DNA of 64,000 nucleotides, taken from assembly GCF_902499335.1 (NCBI RefSeq), contig NZ_CABVQK010000003.1:124001-188000 (forward strand). Direction: 5' to 3'. The notes beneath the pieces were generated by a model that saw only the letters and a list, made by a program, of their open reading frames with translations, did not search any database and was not told the DNA's origin. This document shows, in pieces, positions 52,601 to 62,135 of this stretch (position 1 is its first letter; every line of letters begins with the position of its first letter). The DNA is from Burkholderia lata. Lineage in GTDB: Bacteria; Pseudomonadota; Gammaproteobacteria; Burkholderiales; Burkholderiaceae. The translations under genes and the position numbers were made by a program.

Positions 52601-52962
52601 GAAACCGGCAAGTCGATTGACTGGAACGTGTCAGCCTCGACGGATCGCTGCAGACTGTACCAGCAGCCCCGTCGAGCTGGCGGTTGCCTGACCGCGGATT
52701 CCCGCCGCATCACCCGTTGCCTACCGCCCCCATTCGATTGGCAAGCCATCGGCCGAACCTTCGATTCCCCATCCCGCCTCGTTCCGGCACTTTTTTCCAC
52801 AAAAAATAGTTGCCGGCAATCGTTTGCGCCCAGCCGCGTGGCGTTCAGTTTATTCATCACATGCCGATATCTTGAAGGCGCTCCTGATCGAGCGCGGCAT
52901 CGCCCCCGCCGCGTCGATCAGGCACGGCATCAGCCCATGCGACGGATAGGGGAAAGAAGGTT
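52601..52962. other. intergenic region before GGDEF-EAL genes
   Basis: About 360 bp without a supported gene. It contains the A/T hairpin at 52784-52816. The following gene starts at TTG 52963 after GAAAGAAGG. Confidence 0.4.
52784..52816. terminator. bulged hairpin with T6/A6 core
   Basis: CCGGCA (52784-52789) pairs with TGCCGG (52811-52816), and inside it TTTTTT (52791-52796), loop CCAC, pairs with AAAAAA (52801-52806). It could end the enoate-reductase transcript (about 180 bp upstream) or act as a leader structure for the GGDEF-EAL genes. Confidence 0.5.
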
Positions 52963-55065
52963 TTGGCGACAGTTTTCGGGTGCATCGTTCATCGGCACAA
53001 TCACTGGCTGGTGTTGCTTGCCGCACTGTTGTGCGGGGGTGGCTCGTGGGTCACCGCGCGCCTGTTCCAGCGCACGGTGAACACCTCAGGCACGCAGCGG
53101 CTCGGCTGGCACGTGCTGACGGCCATTTCGGCCGGCGTGGCGATCTGGTGCACGCACTTCATCGCGATGCTCGGCTTCGACGCCGGCGCGCCCGTGCACT
53201 TCAACCTGCCGCTCACGCTCGTGTCGCTGCTCATCGCGGTGGGCGGCAGCACGATCGGCTTCGCGCTGACGACCTGCCGCGTCGTCAAGGTCGCGCCCGC
53301 GCTCGGCGGCGCGATCGTCGGCGTGGCGATCGTGCTGATGCACTACACCGGCATGCTCGCGTGGCGGGTCGAGGGCATCGTGTCGTGGGATGTCGGCTAC
53401 CTGATCGCGTCGGTGCTCCTGGCGATGACCCTCGCGGCGCTCGCGTTGCACCTTGCGATGCGGCCGTCGCCGCACGCGGTCAACCAGATGGCCGGCGTGC
53501 TGTCGCTCGCGATCCTTGCATTGCATTTCACCGGGATGTCCGCGCTGCGCATCACGCCGCTGATGCTCGACGGCACCTGGACCGACGTGAGCGCGCTGCG
53601 CCCGCTGGCGCTGGCGGTCGCGGGTACGTCGCTCGTGATCGTCTGCACGGGGCTCGTGAGCTACCTGATCGACAGCAACGTGCGGGCCGAATCGCTCGAA
53701 CACCTGCGCCGGCTGGCGCTGAGCGACATGCTGACCGGCCTGCCGAACCGGGCAAGCTTCAACGAGCGGCTGGACCTCGAAATCGCGCTTGCGCAAGAAC
53801 AACGCACGAAGCTCGCGCTGATCGGCATCGATTTGAACCGCTTCAAGGAAATCAACGACCTGCGCGGCCACCACGCCGGCGACGAGGTGCTGCGCATCCT
53901 CGCGCGGCGCATGGCGAACCTGCTGCGTGACGGCGAATTCGTCGCCCGCATCGGCGGCGACGAATTCGCGGCGCTGTGCCGGATGGACGACGACACACGC
54001 CTGATGGATCTGCTCGAGCGGCTCGAGCCGGCACTCTACAAGCCGGTCAGGCTGGACGACTACGAGGTCGTGCCGGGTGCGAGCTTCGGTGTCGCCATCT
54101 ACCCGGACGACGCCGCCACCAAGGCCATCCTCATCAACAATGCCGACCTCGCGATGTACCGCGCCAAGGGCAGCATCGCGCAGTCGATCTGCTTCTACGA
54201 GCCGGCGATGGACCTGATCGTCCGCGCGCGCCGCAGCCTCTCGGCCGACCTGCGCCGCGCGGTGGGCGACAACCAGCTGAGCATCCACTACCAGGTGCAG
54301 ACTTCGCTCGCGACCGGCGAGATCCGCGGCTACGAGGCGCTACTGCGCTGGCAGCATGCGACGCTCGGCACGATTCCGCCCGCCGAGTTCATTCCGCTCG
54401 CCGAGGAAAACGGCGTGATCCTGGACATCGGCGCGTGGGTACTGCGCGAGGCATGCGCGCGGGCGGCGACGTGGGAGCCGCCTTATGCCGTCGCGGTGAA
54501 CGTATCGGCCGTGCAATTCATGCACGCGGACCTGACGGCGCTCGTGGCGGAGGTGCTCGAAGAAACCCGCTTGCCGGCCTCGCGCCTGCAGCTGGAGCTG
54601 ACCGAATCGACGATCTTCGCCGGCCGCGAGCGCGCGCTGGACACGCTGCGGCAGATCAAGGCGCTGGGCGTGAGCATCGCGCTCGACGATTTCGGTACCG
54701 GCTATTCGTCGCTCGACACGTTGCGCTCGTTCCCGTTCGACCGCATCAAGCTCGACCAGTCGTTCGTCGCGGACGCGGAAGCGAAACCGCAGGACCGCGC
54801 GATCATCCGCGCCGTGCTCGCGCTCGGCAAGAGCCTGGGCATTCCGATCCTGGCCGAAGGCATCGAGACACACGACCAGCTTGCGTTGCTGGCCGACGAA
54901 GGCTGCGACGAAGCGCAGGGTTTCCTGCTCGGCAGGCCCGCACCACTCAACGAGATTGTCGGCAGCGGGCAGATCACGCTGACCGGCAGCAAGCGCGCCA
55001 GCGCGCCGGTACCCGCGTCCGAATCGGCCGTCAACGCCGAGATGGACGCGGGCCCGCGCGGGTAA
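52963..55065 (+). CDS. MHYT-GGDEF-EAL cyclic-di-GMP signalling protein
   Basis: A 700-residue inner-membrane protein that can make and/or degrade cyclic di-GMP. The N-terminal about 230 residues are an MHYT sensor with repeated motifs on successive helices (CTHFIAML, LMHYTGML, ALHFTGMS), thought to bind metal and sense small molecules. The GGDEF motif is intact at residue 331 (ARIGGDEFAAL), with RDGE in place of the inhibitory RxxD. The EAL domain has EALLRW from Glu458, LTES, DDFGTGYSS and EGIET, so the phosphodiesterase site is complete. The start is TTG at 52963 with GAAGG upstream. A second gene of similar type follows after 53 bp. Confidence 0.92.
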   Translation: MATVFGCIVHRHNHWLVLLAALLCGGGSWVTARLFQRTVNTSGTQRLGWHVLTAISAGVAIWCTHFIAMLGFDAGAPVHFNLPLTLVSLLIAVGGSTIGFALTTCRVVKVAPALGGAIVGVAIVLMHYTGMLAWRVEGIVSWDVGYLIASVLLAMTLAALALHLAMRPSPHAVNQMAGVLSLAILALHFTGMSALRITPLMLDGTWTDVSALRPLALAVAGTSLVIVCTGLVSYLIDSNVRAESLEHLRRLALSDMLTGLPNRASFNERLDLEIALAQEQRTKLALIGIDLNRFKEINDLRGHHAGDEVLRILARRMANLLRDGEFVARIGGDEFAALCRMDDDTRLMDLLERLEPALYKPVRLDDYEVVPGASFGVAIYPDDAATKAILINNADLAMYRAKGSIAQSICFYEPAMDLIVRARRSLSADLRRAVGDNQLSIHYQVQTSLATGEIRGYEALLRWQHATLGTIPPAEFIPLAEENGVILDIGAWVLREACARAATWEPPYAVAVNVSAVQFMHADLTALVAEVLEETRLPASRLQLELTESTIFAGRERALDTLRQIKALGVSIALDDFGTGYSSLDTLRSFPFDRIKLDQSFVADAEAKPQDRAIIRAVLALGKSLGIPILAEGIETHDQLALLADEGCDEAQGFLLGRPAPLNEIVGSGQITLTGSKRASAPVPASESAVNAEMDAGPRG

Positions 55066-55118
55066 CCGACGACGCCGGACACGGCAACCTGAACCCGGGT
55101 TGCAGCACGCAGGCTCAC

Positions 55119-57449
55119 ATGAAAATCCACCACGCACGGATGACTAGACTGGCAAGCATCGCGGCGCCGGCCCGGAACCCGGACCTGCTCGCGGCACAAT
55201 ACCGGGTATTCGCCAGCCAGCTCCCGGTGATGTACCTGATCCTCATCTCGAGTACCTGGAGCCTCGCCGTCACGCACCTCGGCAGTACGCCGTGGTGGCT
55301 GTCGGTCGCGATGCCGGCCGCGATGACGCTCGTGTCGCTCGCGCGGCTGCTGCACTGGCACCGCGCCCGGCAGATGGAACCGACACCGGACACCGTGCTG
55401 CGCGCGCTCACGGTCACGAACTGGCTGGTGATCCCGATCGCGGTGACGTTCACCGCCTGGGCGCTGCTGCTGTTCCCGTACGGCGACGCGTGGCAAAAGG
55501 CCCAGGTCGCGTTCTACATGGCGATCACGGTGATCGGCTGCATCTTCAGCCTGATGTACCTGCGCACGGCCGCGCTGAGCGTGGCCGTGATCGTCAACGT
55601 CGCGTTCATCGCGTTCTTCCTCTCGACGCGCCAGCCGACGCTCGTCGCGACCGCGGTCAACATGGCCTTCGTGTCCGCGGCGCTGATCGCCGTCATCACG
55701 GTCAACTACCGGGGCTTCCTGCGCACCATCGATGCCCAGGCCGAATCGCGTCTGCGCGAGCAGGCGCAGACCCGGCTGATGCGGATGATCGACGACATGC
55801 CGGTGGCCGTGATGACGGCCGACCCGGAGACGTTCCGCATCAACTACCTGAACGCGACGTCGCGCAACCTGCTGCGCTCGATCGAGCATCTGCTGCCGAT
55901 CCGCGCGGACGACGCGCTCGGCGCGTCGATCGACTTCTTTCACCCGCACCCGCAGCACCAGCGCCGCCTGCTCGCCGATCCGGCGAACCTGCCGCATCGC
56001 GCCCGCATTCCGCTCGGGCCGGAAGTGCTCGACATCCAGGTCTCGGCCGTGCGCGACGCCCAGGGGCGCTACATCGGCCCGATGCTGTCGTGGTCGATCG
56101 TCACGCAGCAGGCCGAGGCGGAAGCGCGCATCCACCAGCTCGCGCATCACGATTCGCTCACCGGCCTGCCGAACCGTGCCACCTTCCTTGCCGAATTCGA
56201 CGCGAGCCTGCGGCGCGCGGACAAGGTGCTCGGGCTGCTCTTCATCGATCTCGACGGCTTCAAGCTGATCAACGACGCGTGCGGGCACTCGGCGGGGGAC
56301 GCGGTGCTGCGCCAGGTCGCGGAACGCCTGCGCGGGCAATGCCCCGAGCCGGGGATGATGCTCGGGCGCATCGGCGGCGACGAATTCGCGGTGCTGCTGC
56401 GCGACACCGACGTGGACGGCGCGATGGGCGCGGCCGCGCGGCTCGTCGACACGCTCGTCGCCCCCTATGCGACGTCGCCCGAGCGGCAGTTCCGCATCGG
56501 CGCGTCGATCGGCTGCGTGCTGGCGCCGCATCACGGCAACGACGCCGGCGTGCTGCTGTCGCGCGCGGACATGGCGCTCTATGCGGCCAAGAAAGCCGGG
56601 AAGGGTACGTACCGGATGTTCTCGCCGGACATGGAAACGAGCGCGCAGGAGCGGATCGCGCTCGAATCGAAGCTGCGCGTCGCCCTGGACGAGAACCAGG
56701 GGCTGTACGTGTTCTACCAGCCGATCGTCGATGTCCGCACCCGGCAGATCACGACGCGCGAGGCGCTGCTGCGCTGGCATCACCCGCGCGCCGGCTGGAT
56801 TTCGCCGGGCCGCTTCATTCCGGTGGCCGAGCGCGGCGGGCTGATCGAGCGGCTCGGCCGCTTCGTGCTCGACCAGGCCTGCCGGGAGGCGGCGCGCTGG
56901 CCGGACGGCGCGCGTGTTGCCGTCAACGTGTCGGCGGCGCAGCTCGGCCACGGCACGATCGTGCCGACCTTCGCGGCGGCGCTGGCCGGCGCGGGCCTCA
57001 CGCCCGACCGGCTGGAAATCGAGGTGACGGAAACCGCGCTGCTGCACGACGAGGGCAAGGCCATCGCGGACCTGCGCGCGCTGCGCTCGATGGGCGTGCG
57101 CGTCGCGCTCGACGACTTCGGCACGGGCTTCTCGTCGCTCGCGCATCTGCGCGCGTTTCCGTTCGACAAGATCAAGATCGACGGCAGCTTCGTGCGCGAT
57201 GCGGTCACGCGCCCGGACTGCGCGGCCGTCGTGCGTGCGGTGGCCGATCTCGGCAAGCGCCTCGGCGTGACGACCGTCGCGGAAGGCGTCGAGACGGAGG
57301 AACAACTGGCGTGCATCACGGATGCCGGCTGTCGCGAGGTGCAGGGCTTCCTGATCGGCAAGCCCGCGCCGGGCGAGCAGGATGCGCCGGCGATCCGCTG
57401 GATCGAGCGGGCCGCGCTGGCGGCGCAGGCCACGGCCAGGCAGGCGTGA
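55119..57449 (+). CDS. membrane GGDEF-EAL cyclic-di-GMP signalling protein
   Basis: A 776-residue protein with five to six N-terminal hydrophobic segments (residues about 30-210), a PAS-like region (about 220-330, with MRMIDDMPVAVMTADPETFRINYLNATSRNLL), then GGDEF at 419 (GRIGGDEFAVLL) and EAL from Glu548 (REALLRWHH, EVTET, DDFGTGFSS, EGVETEEQ). Both output sites look intact. The frame is open from 53976, but that part is a shadow of the previous gene; ATG 55119 (or 55140) begins the membrane part. The two genes are likely co-transcribed and differ in their sensor halves. Confidence 0.9.
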   Translation: MKIHHARMTRLASIAAPARNPDLLAAQYRVFASQLPVMYLILISSTWSLAVTHLGSTPWWLSVAMPAAMTLVSLARLLHWHRARQMEPTPDTVLRALTVTNWLVIPIAVTFTAWALLLFPYGDAWQKAQVAFYMAITVIGCIFSLMYLRTAALSVAVIVNVAFIAFFLSTRQPTLVATAVNMAFVSAALIAVITVNYRGFLRTIDAQAESRLREQAQTRLMRMIDDMPVAVMTADPETFRINYLNATSRNLLRSIEHLLPIRADDALGASIDFFHPHPQHQRRLLADPANLPHRARIPLGPEVLDIQVSAVRDAQGRYIGPMLSWSIVTQQAEAEARIHQLAHHDSLTGLPNRATFLAEFDASLRRADKVLGLLFIDLDGFKLINDACGHSAGDAVLRQVAERLRGQCPEPGMMLGRIGGDEFAVLLRDTDVDGAMGAAARLVDTLVAPYATSPERQFRIGASIGCVLAPHHGNDAGVLLSRADMALYAAKKAGKGTYRMFSPDMETSAQERIALESKLRVALDENQGLYVFYQPIVDVRTRQITTREALLRWHHPRAGWISPGRFIPVAERGGLIERLGRFVLDQACREAARWPDGARVAVNVSAAQLGHGTIVPTFAAALAGAGLTPDRLEIEVTETALLHDEGKAIADLRALRSMGVRVALDDFGTGFSSLAHLRAFPFDKIKIDGSFVRDAVTRPDCAAVVRAVADLGKRLGVTTVAEGVETEEQLACITDAGCREVQGFLIGKPAPGEQDAPAIRWIERAALAAQATARQA

Positions 57450-57570
57450 GCGTCACCAGTCGACGAACGACTGGACGACCGGATGCCCGATACGGATCGT
57501 CACGCGCGAGTGCAGACACGGCCGCCCTGTCATCGGCACGGTCTGCCCAACCTTTTTCAGCTCGCGATAC

Positions 57571-57960
57571 TCACTTCAACGCCCCTTCGGCCACCAGCAC
57601 TTCGTGTGCGGCCTTGAATGCGCTCAGGCCGTGCGGGATGCCCGAGTAAGCGGTCGCGTGCAGCAGCGTCGCCTTGATTTCATCCACGCTCACCCCGGTG
57701 TTGAGCGCCCCCTTGACGTGCAGCTTGAGTTCGTTGGTATGGCCGGCCGCCGTCAACATCGCGAGGTTGAGCAGGCTGCGGGTCTTGCGATCGAGCGTGT
57801 CGTCGCCCCAGGCCCATCCCCAGGCCCAGGCGGTCGTTGCACGCTGGAACGCCATCATGAAGGCATCGGCCTTTTCCATCGACGCATCGACATATTCGGC
57901 GCCGAGCACTTCGCGGCGAATCGGCAACCCCTTCTGAAACAGCGCATCATCTTCGTTCAT
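57571..57960 (-). CDS. small carboxymuconolactone decarboxylase-like protein
   Basis: A 129-residue single-domain CMD/AhpD-like protein: LDRKTRSLLNLAMLTAAGHTNELKLHVKGALNTGVSVDEIKATLLHATAYSGIP. It has the His-x3-A pattern of gamma-carboxymuconolactone decarboxylases and no CxxC pair, so peroxidase activity is unlikely. ATG at 57960 follows AGGAG; the frame open to 59388 is a shadow. It is the last gene of the minus-strand operon that begins beyond 64000, after the NCS1 permease gene. Its partner reaction is probably a ring or lactone step. Confidence 0.87.
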   Translation of the reverse strand: MNEDDALFQKGLPIRREVLGAEYVDASMEKADAFMMAFQRATTAWAWGWAWGDDTLDRKTRSLLNLAMLTAAGHTNELKLHVKGALNTGVSVDEIKATLLHATAYSGIPHGLSAFKAAHEVLVAEGALK

Positions 57961-58082
57961 GATCGATTTCTCCTGTTGACGCACGAGCGTCCTTGAAAGC
58001 CTGCCGTCACCGCCGGAACGAGATCGGGAAGCGGTATTCGAACCCGTTCCGCGCGAACCTCGCCGACGAGCGACACGCCCGC

Positions 58083-59495
58083 TTACTCCAATGCCTCGGC
58101 GGCGGCCGGGCACCCGCGATGGGCACGCGAACCGTCCTTCGACGCGAACAGATAGCAGGCCAGTGCCGTGACGACGAGGCCGACCATCCACGACACGTCC
58201 GCGCCGCCGAGAATCGACGCCCACGGGCCGTGGAAAAAACTCTCGTCCATGAACGGCACCTGGACGGCAATGCCGAACACGTAGATCGCCATGTTCCTGA
58301 CGTTGAACGATCCGTATGCACCGCCGTGGCTGCCGATGATTTCCGCGACCCGATAGTGCCGGTCGTTGACGAGGTAGAAATCGATCAGGTCGATCGCGAT
58401 CCACGGCGCGAGCACGATGCGCATCGCGAAGACCGCATTCAGGAAGATCGCGATGAAATTGCTCGATGCCCACAGCGCGGTGGCGGTCGACGCGACCAGC
58501 AGGACCATCGACACGACGACGCGTACGCTTCGACCGGGAACCCAGTGCGGCCGGAAGGTCTGCGCGGCGGTGATGAAGGACAGCACCGCGCCATACAGGT
58601 TCATCCCGTTGTGGCCGATGATGTTGACCAGGAACAGAAAGATCAGCACGTAGCCGAACACGCCGGTCTGATCGCGGATCGCCTGCATTGCGTCCGTGGA
58701 ATGCCCGGTGCTGACGGCCAGCACGCCGAACAGGAACGCGAAGATCGTGCCGAGCGACGTGCCGAAGTACGTGTATGCAAAGGTCTTCGCGAATCCGGTG
58801 GAGGCGGGGAGATAGCGCGAATAATCGGACGTATAGGGGGCGAAGCTGATCTGCCATACCGCGCACAGTCCGAACATCGCGAACCAGTTGGCGAGATCGA
58901 ACTGGCCCTGCTGGAAGATCCGGGCGTCGAGGCTCGGCGCCATCAGCGCGATACCGACGACGAGCGCACCGCCCATGAACCACGCGCCCACCTTGTTGAA
59001 GCGATGGATGAAGTGGCAGCCGATCACGCCGACCAGCGTCGCGAGCATGGCGCCGACGACGGTCGCGACCGGCACGGGCACCGAAGGCGCTGCCGTATGG
59101 AGCGTCTTGCCCGCGAGGATGATGTTCGACACGAAGAAGCCGAGGTAGATCAGCGTCGTGAATCCCACCACCAGCAGCGACCCGTAACGGCCGAACTGGG
59201 CGCGGCTCTGGATCATCTGCGGTACGCCGACGAGCGGCCCTTGCGCGGAGGTCAGCGCATGGAAGATCGCGCCGAAGAATTGCCCGGCCACGATCGCGAG
59301 GATCGCGCTCACCAGGTCGAGGTGGAACACCAGCACCGAAGTCGCGCCGGAAATCACGGCCAACGGTGCGACGTTCGTGCAGAACCACAGGGTGAACAGG
59401 TCGGCCGGTTTGCCGTGCCGGGCCTCGGGTGCAACGTAGTCGATCGAATTGCTTTCGATAGCCAGAACGCCGCTATCGCTTTCCGGGTGTGTCAT
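58083..59495 (-). CDS. NCS1 family nucleobase/cation symporter
   Basis: A 470-residue inner-membrane transporter with about 12 helices, family NCS1 (cytosine, uracil, allantoin, hydantoin, pyridoxine permeases). The family start pattern is visible: YVAPEARHGKPADLFTLWFCTNVAPLAVISGA, followed by GPLVGVPQMIQSRAQFGRYGSLL (the conserved Q-R-FG loop). The ATG at 59495 has GGATGGAGA upstream; the frame is open from 59537. It would import the nitrogen heterocycle that the downstream-encoded LLM monooxygenase system attacks. The exact ligand is not deducible. Confidence 0.9.
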   Translation of the reverse strand: MTHPESDSGVLAIESNSIDYVAPEARHGKPADLFTLWFCTNVAPLAVISGATSVLVFHLDLVSAILAIVAGQFFGAIFHALTSAQGPLVGVPQMIQSRAQFGRYGSLLVVGFTTLIYLGFFVSNIILAGKTLHTAAPSVPVPVATVVGAMLATLVGVIGCHFIHRFNKVGAWFMGGALVVGIALMAPSLDARIFQQGQFDLANWFAMFGLCAVWQISFAPYTSDYSRYLPASTGFAKTFAYTYFGTSLGTIFAFLFGVLAVSTGHSTDAMQAIRDQTGVFGYVLIFLFLVNIIGHNGMNLYGAVLSFITAAQTFRPHWVPGRSVRVVVSMVLLVASTATALWASSNFIAIFLNAVFAMRIVLAPWIAIDLIDFYLVNDRHYRVAEIIGSHGGAYGSFNVRNMAIYVFGIAVQVPFMDESFFHGPWASILGGADVSWMVGLVVTALACYLFASKDGSRAHRGCPAAAEALE

Positions 59496-59604
59496 GCTGT
59501 CTCCATCCTTATTGCCCGGGCATGCCGGCGCGCGCACGTTCGTGTGTGCGGCCCGGCGAACCTTCGAGGCTTTTGATCGGTACTGCGGGTGAATGCGCCG
59601 TTGC

Positions 59605-61074
59605 TCAACGCATCACGAACGGATCGCTGATCGGCTCGTCCGACGTGCGAAGCCACACGGATTTCGTCGTCGTATATTCGAGCGCGGCGCTCAGGCCACC
59701 TTCGCGGCCGTGCCCCGACAAGCCGAAACCGCCGAACGGCACGAGCGGCGACACCGCCCGATAGGTGTTGATCCAGACGATGCCCGAGCGCACGCGCTTC
59801 GACACACGGTGAGCGCGGGTGAGGTTGGTCGTGAAGATGCCGGCCGCGAGGCCATAGGCCGTGCTGTTGGCCTTGTCGATCGCTTCCTGCTCGGATTCGA
59901 ACGTATCGACCGACAGCACGGGGCCGAACAGCTCGGTCGTGATGCTGTCTGCTTGGTCGACGCCGGTGCAGTCCAGAATCGTCGGCGCGTAGTAGTACCC
60001 GTCGCGCTCCAGCGTGTTCCCGCCGGCGAGCACTTTCGCGCCCTGGCTCACCGAACTCGCGACGACCGCCTCGATGTGGCGAAGCTGTCGCTCCGTGCAG
60101 AGCGGCCCGTACTCCGTTGCCATCTCGCCCGGCGAACCCACGCGAATGCGCGACACGCGTTCGACCAGCAGCGCGAGGAACCGCTCCTTGACGGAGGCCT
60201 CGATCAGCAGGCGCGAACCCGCCACGCAGCTCTGGCCGCTCGCCGCGAAGATCGCGGCCACCTGCGCATTCACCGCGCTCTGGATATCGGCATCGGCGAA
60301 CACGATGAACGGCGACTTGCCGCCGAGCTCCAGCGACACCTTCGCGAGATTGCCGGCCGTGTTGCGCACGATGTGGCGCGCGGTCTCGGGGCCGCCGGTG
60401 AACGCGACCTTGTCCACGCCGGGGTGGCTGCTCAGCACCGCGCCGCATTCCGGGCCGAAGCCGGTGATGACGTTGACGACGCCCGCCGGAAATCCCGCCT
60501 CGTGCACGAGCCGCGCGAATTCGAGCAACGGGCCCGGTGCTTCCTCGGACGCCTTGAGCACCACCGTGCAGCCCGCCGCGAGCGCCGGGCCGACCTTGAC
60601 CGCGGACAGGAACAGCTGGCTGTTCCAGGGCACGATCGCGGCGACCACGCCGACGGGCTGCCGCTCGAGCCAGACCTGCATGTCGGGCTTGTCGACGGGG
60701 ATGTGGCTGCCTTCGAGCTTGTCGGCAATGCCGGCGTAGTAGCGGTAGTACTCCGCGACATAGGCGATCTGGCTCGACGTTTCCCGGATGATCTTGCCGG
60801 TGTCGGTCGTTTCGATTTCAGCGAGCCGCGGCGCGGCCTGTTCGACGAGATCGGCGAGCTTGTGCAGCAGCTTGCCGCGCGCCGACGCGGATAGTCCGGC
60901 CCATTGCGGATCGGTCAATGCACGGCCGGCCGCCGTGACCGCGCGGTTGACCTCGTCGGTTCGCGCTTCCGGCATCTGCGCCCACACCGTGCCGGTCGCG
61001 GGATTCACGCTGCCGAACGTCGCGGCGCCGGGCTCGAACCGGCCGTCGATATACAGCTGAAAATGCACATTCAT
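59605..61074 (-). CDS. aldehyde dehydrogenase
   Basis: A 489-residue NAD(P)-dependent aldehyde dehydrogenase. Cofactor and catalytic regions: IVPWNSQLFLSAVKVGPALAAGCTVVLKAS, FTGGPETARHIV, catalytic Glu in SLELGGKSPFIVF and nucleophile Cys283 in GQSCVAGSRLL. The end FGLSGHGREGG is standard. It begins 12 bp after the LLM monooxygenase gene and precedes the NCS1 permease gene. In ring-cleavage pathways of this composition the dehydrogenase oxidises the semialdehyde released by monooxygenation and hydrolysis; that order is inferred from context. Confidence 0.92.
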   Translation of the reverse strand: MNVHFQLYIDGRFEPGAATFGSVNPATGTVWAQMPEARTDEVNRAVTAAGRALTDPQWAGLSASARGKLLHKLADLVEQAAPRLAEIETTDTGKIIRETSSQIAYVAEYYRYYAGIADKLEGSHIPVDKPDMQVWLERQPVGVVAAIVPWNSQLFLSAVKVGPALAAGCTVVLKASEEAPGPLLEFARLVHEAGFPAGVVNVITGFGPECGAVLSSHPGVDKVAFTGGPETARHIVRNTAGNLAKVSLELGGKSPFIVFADADIQSAVNAQVAAIFAASGQSCVAGSRLLIEASVKERFLALLVERVSRIRVGSPGEMATEYGPLCTERQLRHIEAVVASSVSQGAKVLAGGNTLERDGYYYAPTILDCTGVDQADSITTELFGPVLSVDTFESEQEAIDKANSTAYGLAAGIFTTNLTRAHRVSKRVRSGIVWINTYRAVSPLVPFGGFGLSGHGREGGLSAALEYTTTKSVWLRTSDEPISDPFVMR

Positions 61075-61086
61075 GGCGTCGGGACC

Positions 61087-62124
61087 TTATTGGAACGCGG
61101 GCATCACATCGCGGATCATCCGTTCGAGCGAAGCCTTCTTGCGCTCGAAGCTCATGCCGGTGTCGATCCAGAACGAGTACTCGTCGAAGCCGAGCGCCTC
61201 GTAGGCCTTCAGGCGCGCAATGACCTCGGCGGGCGTGCCGATCACGTTGTTCTTGCGCATCGCTTCCGGCGTATAGAACGGGTGAGCGGCGATTTCCTCC
61301 TTGCTCAGCGGCTTGATCATCCCGCGGCTGATGGGCCGCTCGTTCTTGAACCACGCGCCGAAGTAGTTGTAGAACACGTTGACTTCGTCGGCGGCCACTT
61401 GCGCGTCATCCTCGCTGCTCGCCACATAGGTGTGACGCAACAGCATGATCTTCGGGCGCGGCATGTCGCTGAACTTCTCGCACGCGGCGTTGAAGTGGCC
61501 GACCAGCTTCTCGACTTCCTCGTCGCCGAAGTGCAGCGGCGTGACCTGCACGTTGCAGCCGTTCGCCACCGCGAACTCGTGGCTGTTCGGGTCGCGCGCG
61601 GCCACCCAGATCGGCGGATGCGGTTGCTGCAGCGGCAGCGGCGACGACGTCGTCGCCGGGAATTGCCAGAACTCGCCTTCGTGCGCGTAGTCGCCTTCCC
61701 ACAGCTTCTTCACCGCCGGAATGAGTTCGCGCATGCGCTGCCCGGCGCCCCATGCATCGAGCCCCGGCATCAGGCGCTCGTATTCGAACGAGTATGCGCC
61801 GCGCGCGATCCCGAGTTCCAGGCGGCCGCCCGAGATGATGTCGGTCATCGCGGCTTCGCCGGCGAGCTTGATCGGGTGCCAGAACGGCGCGACGACCGTG
61901 CCCGTGCCGAGCCGCACGCGCTTCGTCTTGTTCGCGAGATCGGCGAGGTTGATGAACGGGTTCGGCGCGATCGTGAAATCCATGCCGTGGTGCTCGCCGG
62001 TCCAGACGGCGTGCATGCCGCCGCGATCGGCGATCTGGCACAGCTCGACCATCTCGTCGTACAGCTGCTTTTGGCTGGTCTGGTCGGAGACGCGCTCCAT
62101 GTGAACGAAAAGCGAAAAACGCAT
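61087..62124 (-). CDS. LLM class (luciferase-like) flavin-dependent monooxygenase
   Basis: A 345-residue TIM-barrel monooxygenase that uses reduced flavin delivered by a partner reductase. Typical features: MRFSLFVHMERVSDQTSQKQLYDEMVELCQIADRGGMHAVWTGEHHGMDF, with the EHH motif of this class, and LGTGTVVAPFWHPIKLAGEAAMTDIISGGRLELGIARG. ATG at 62124 is preceded by AAAGGTC; the open frame beyond it is a shadow. The flavin reductase gene ends 11 bp upstream, giving a two-component system. RutA- and PyrA-type enzymes of this class open pyrimidine or pyridine rings, which fits the NCS1 permease in the same operon. Confidence 0.92.
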   Translation of the reverse strand: MRFSLFVHMERVSDQTSQKQLYDEMVELCQIADRGGMHAVWTGEHHGMDFTIAPNPFINLADLANKTKRVRLGTGTVVAPFWHPIKLAGEAAMTDIISGGRLELGIARGAYSFEYERLMPGLDAWGAGQRMRELIPAVKKLWEGDYAHEGEFWQFPATTSSPLPLQQPHPPIWVAARDPNSHEFAVANGCNVQVTPLHFGDEEVEKLVGHFNAACEKFSDMPRPKIMLLRHTYVASSEDDAQVAADEVNVFYNYFGAWFKNERPISRGMIKPLSKEEIAAHPFYTPEAMRKNNVIGTPAEVIARLKAYEALGFDEYSFWIDTGMSFERKKASLERMIRDVMPAFQ

Positions 62125-62135
62125 GATGTGACCTT

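Noticed and set aside
53976..55118. N-terminal extension of the second GGDEF-EAL frame
   Set aside because: It overlaps the first GGDEF-EAL gene in another frame and is Arg/Ala-rich noise; the membrane domain begins at 55119.
57456..57474. Terminator between the second GGDEF-EAL gene and the converging operon
   Set aside because: CCAGTCG-ACGAA-CGACTGG is only a 7-bp stem with no U-run, common by chance in GC-rich DNA.
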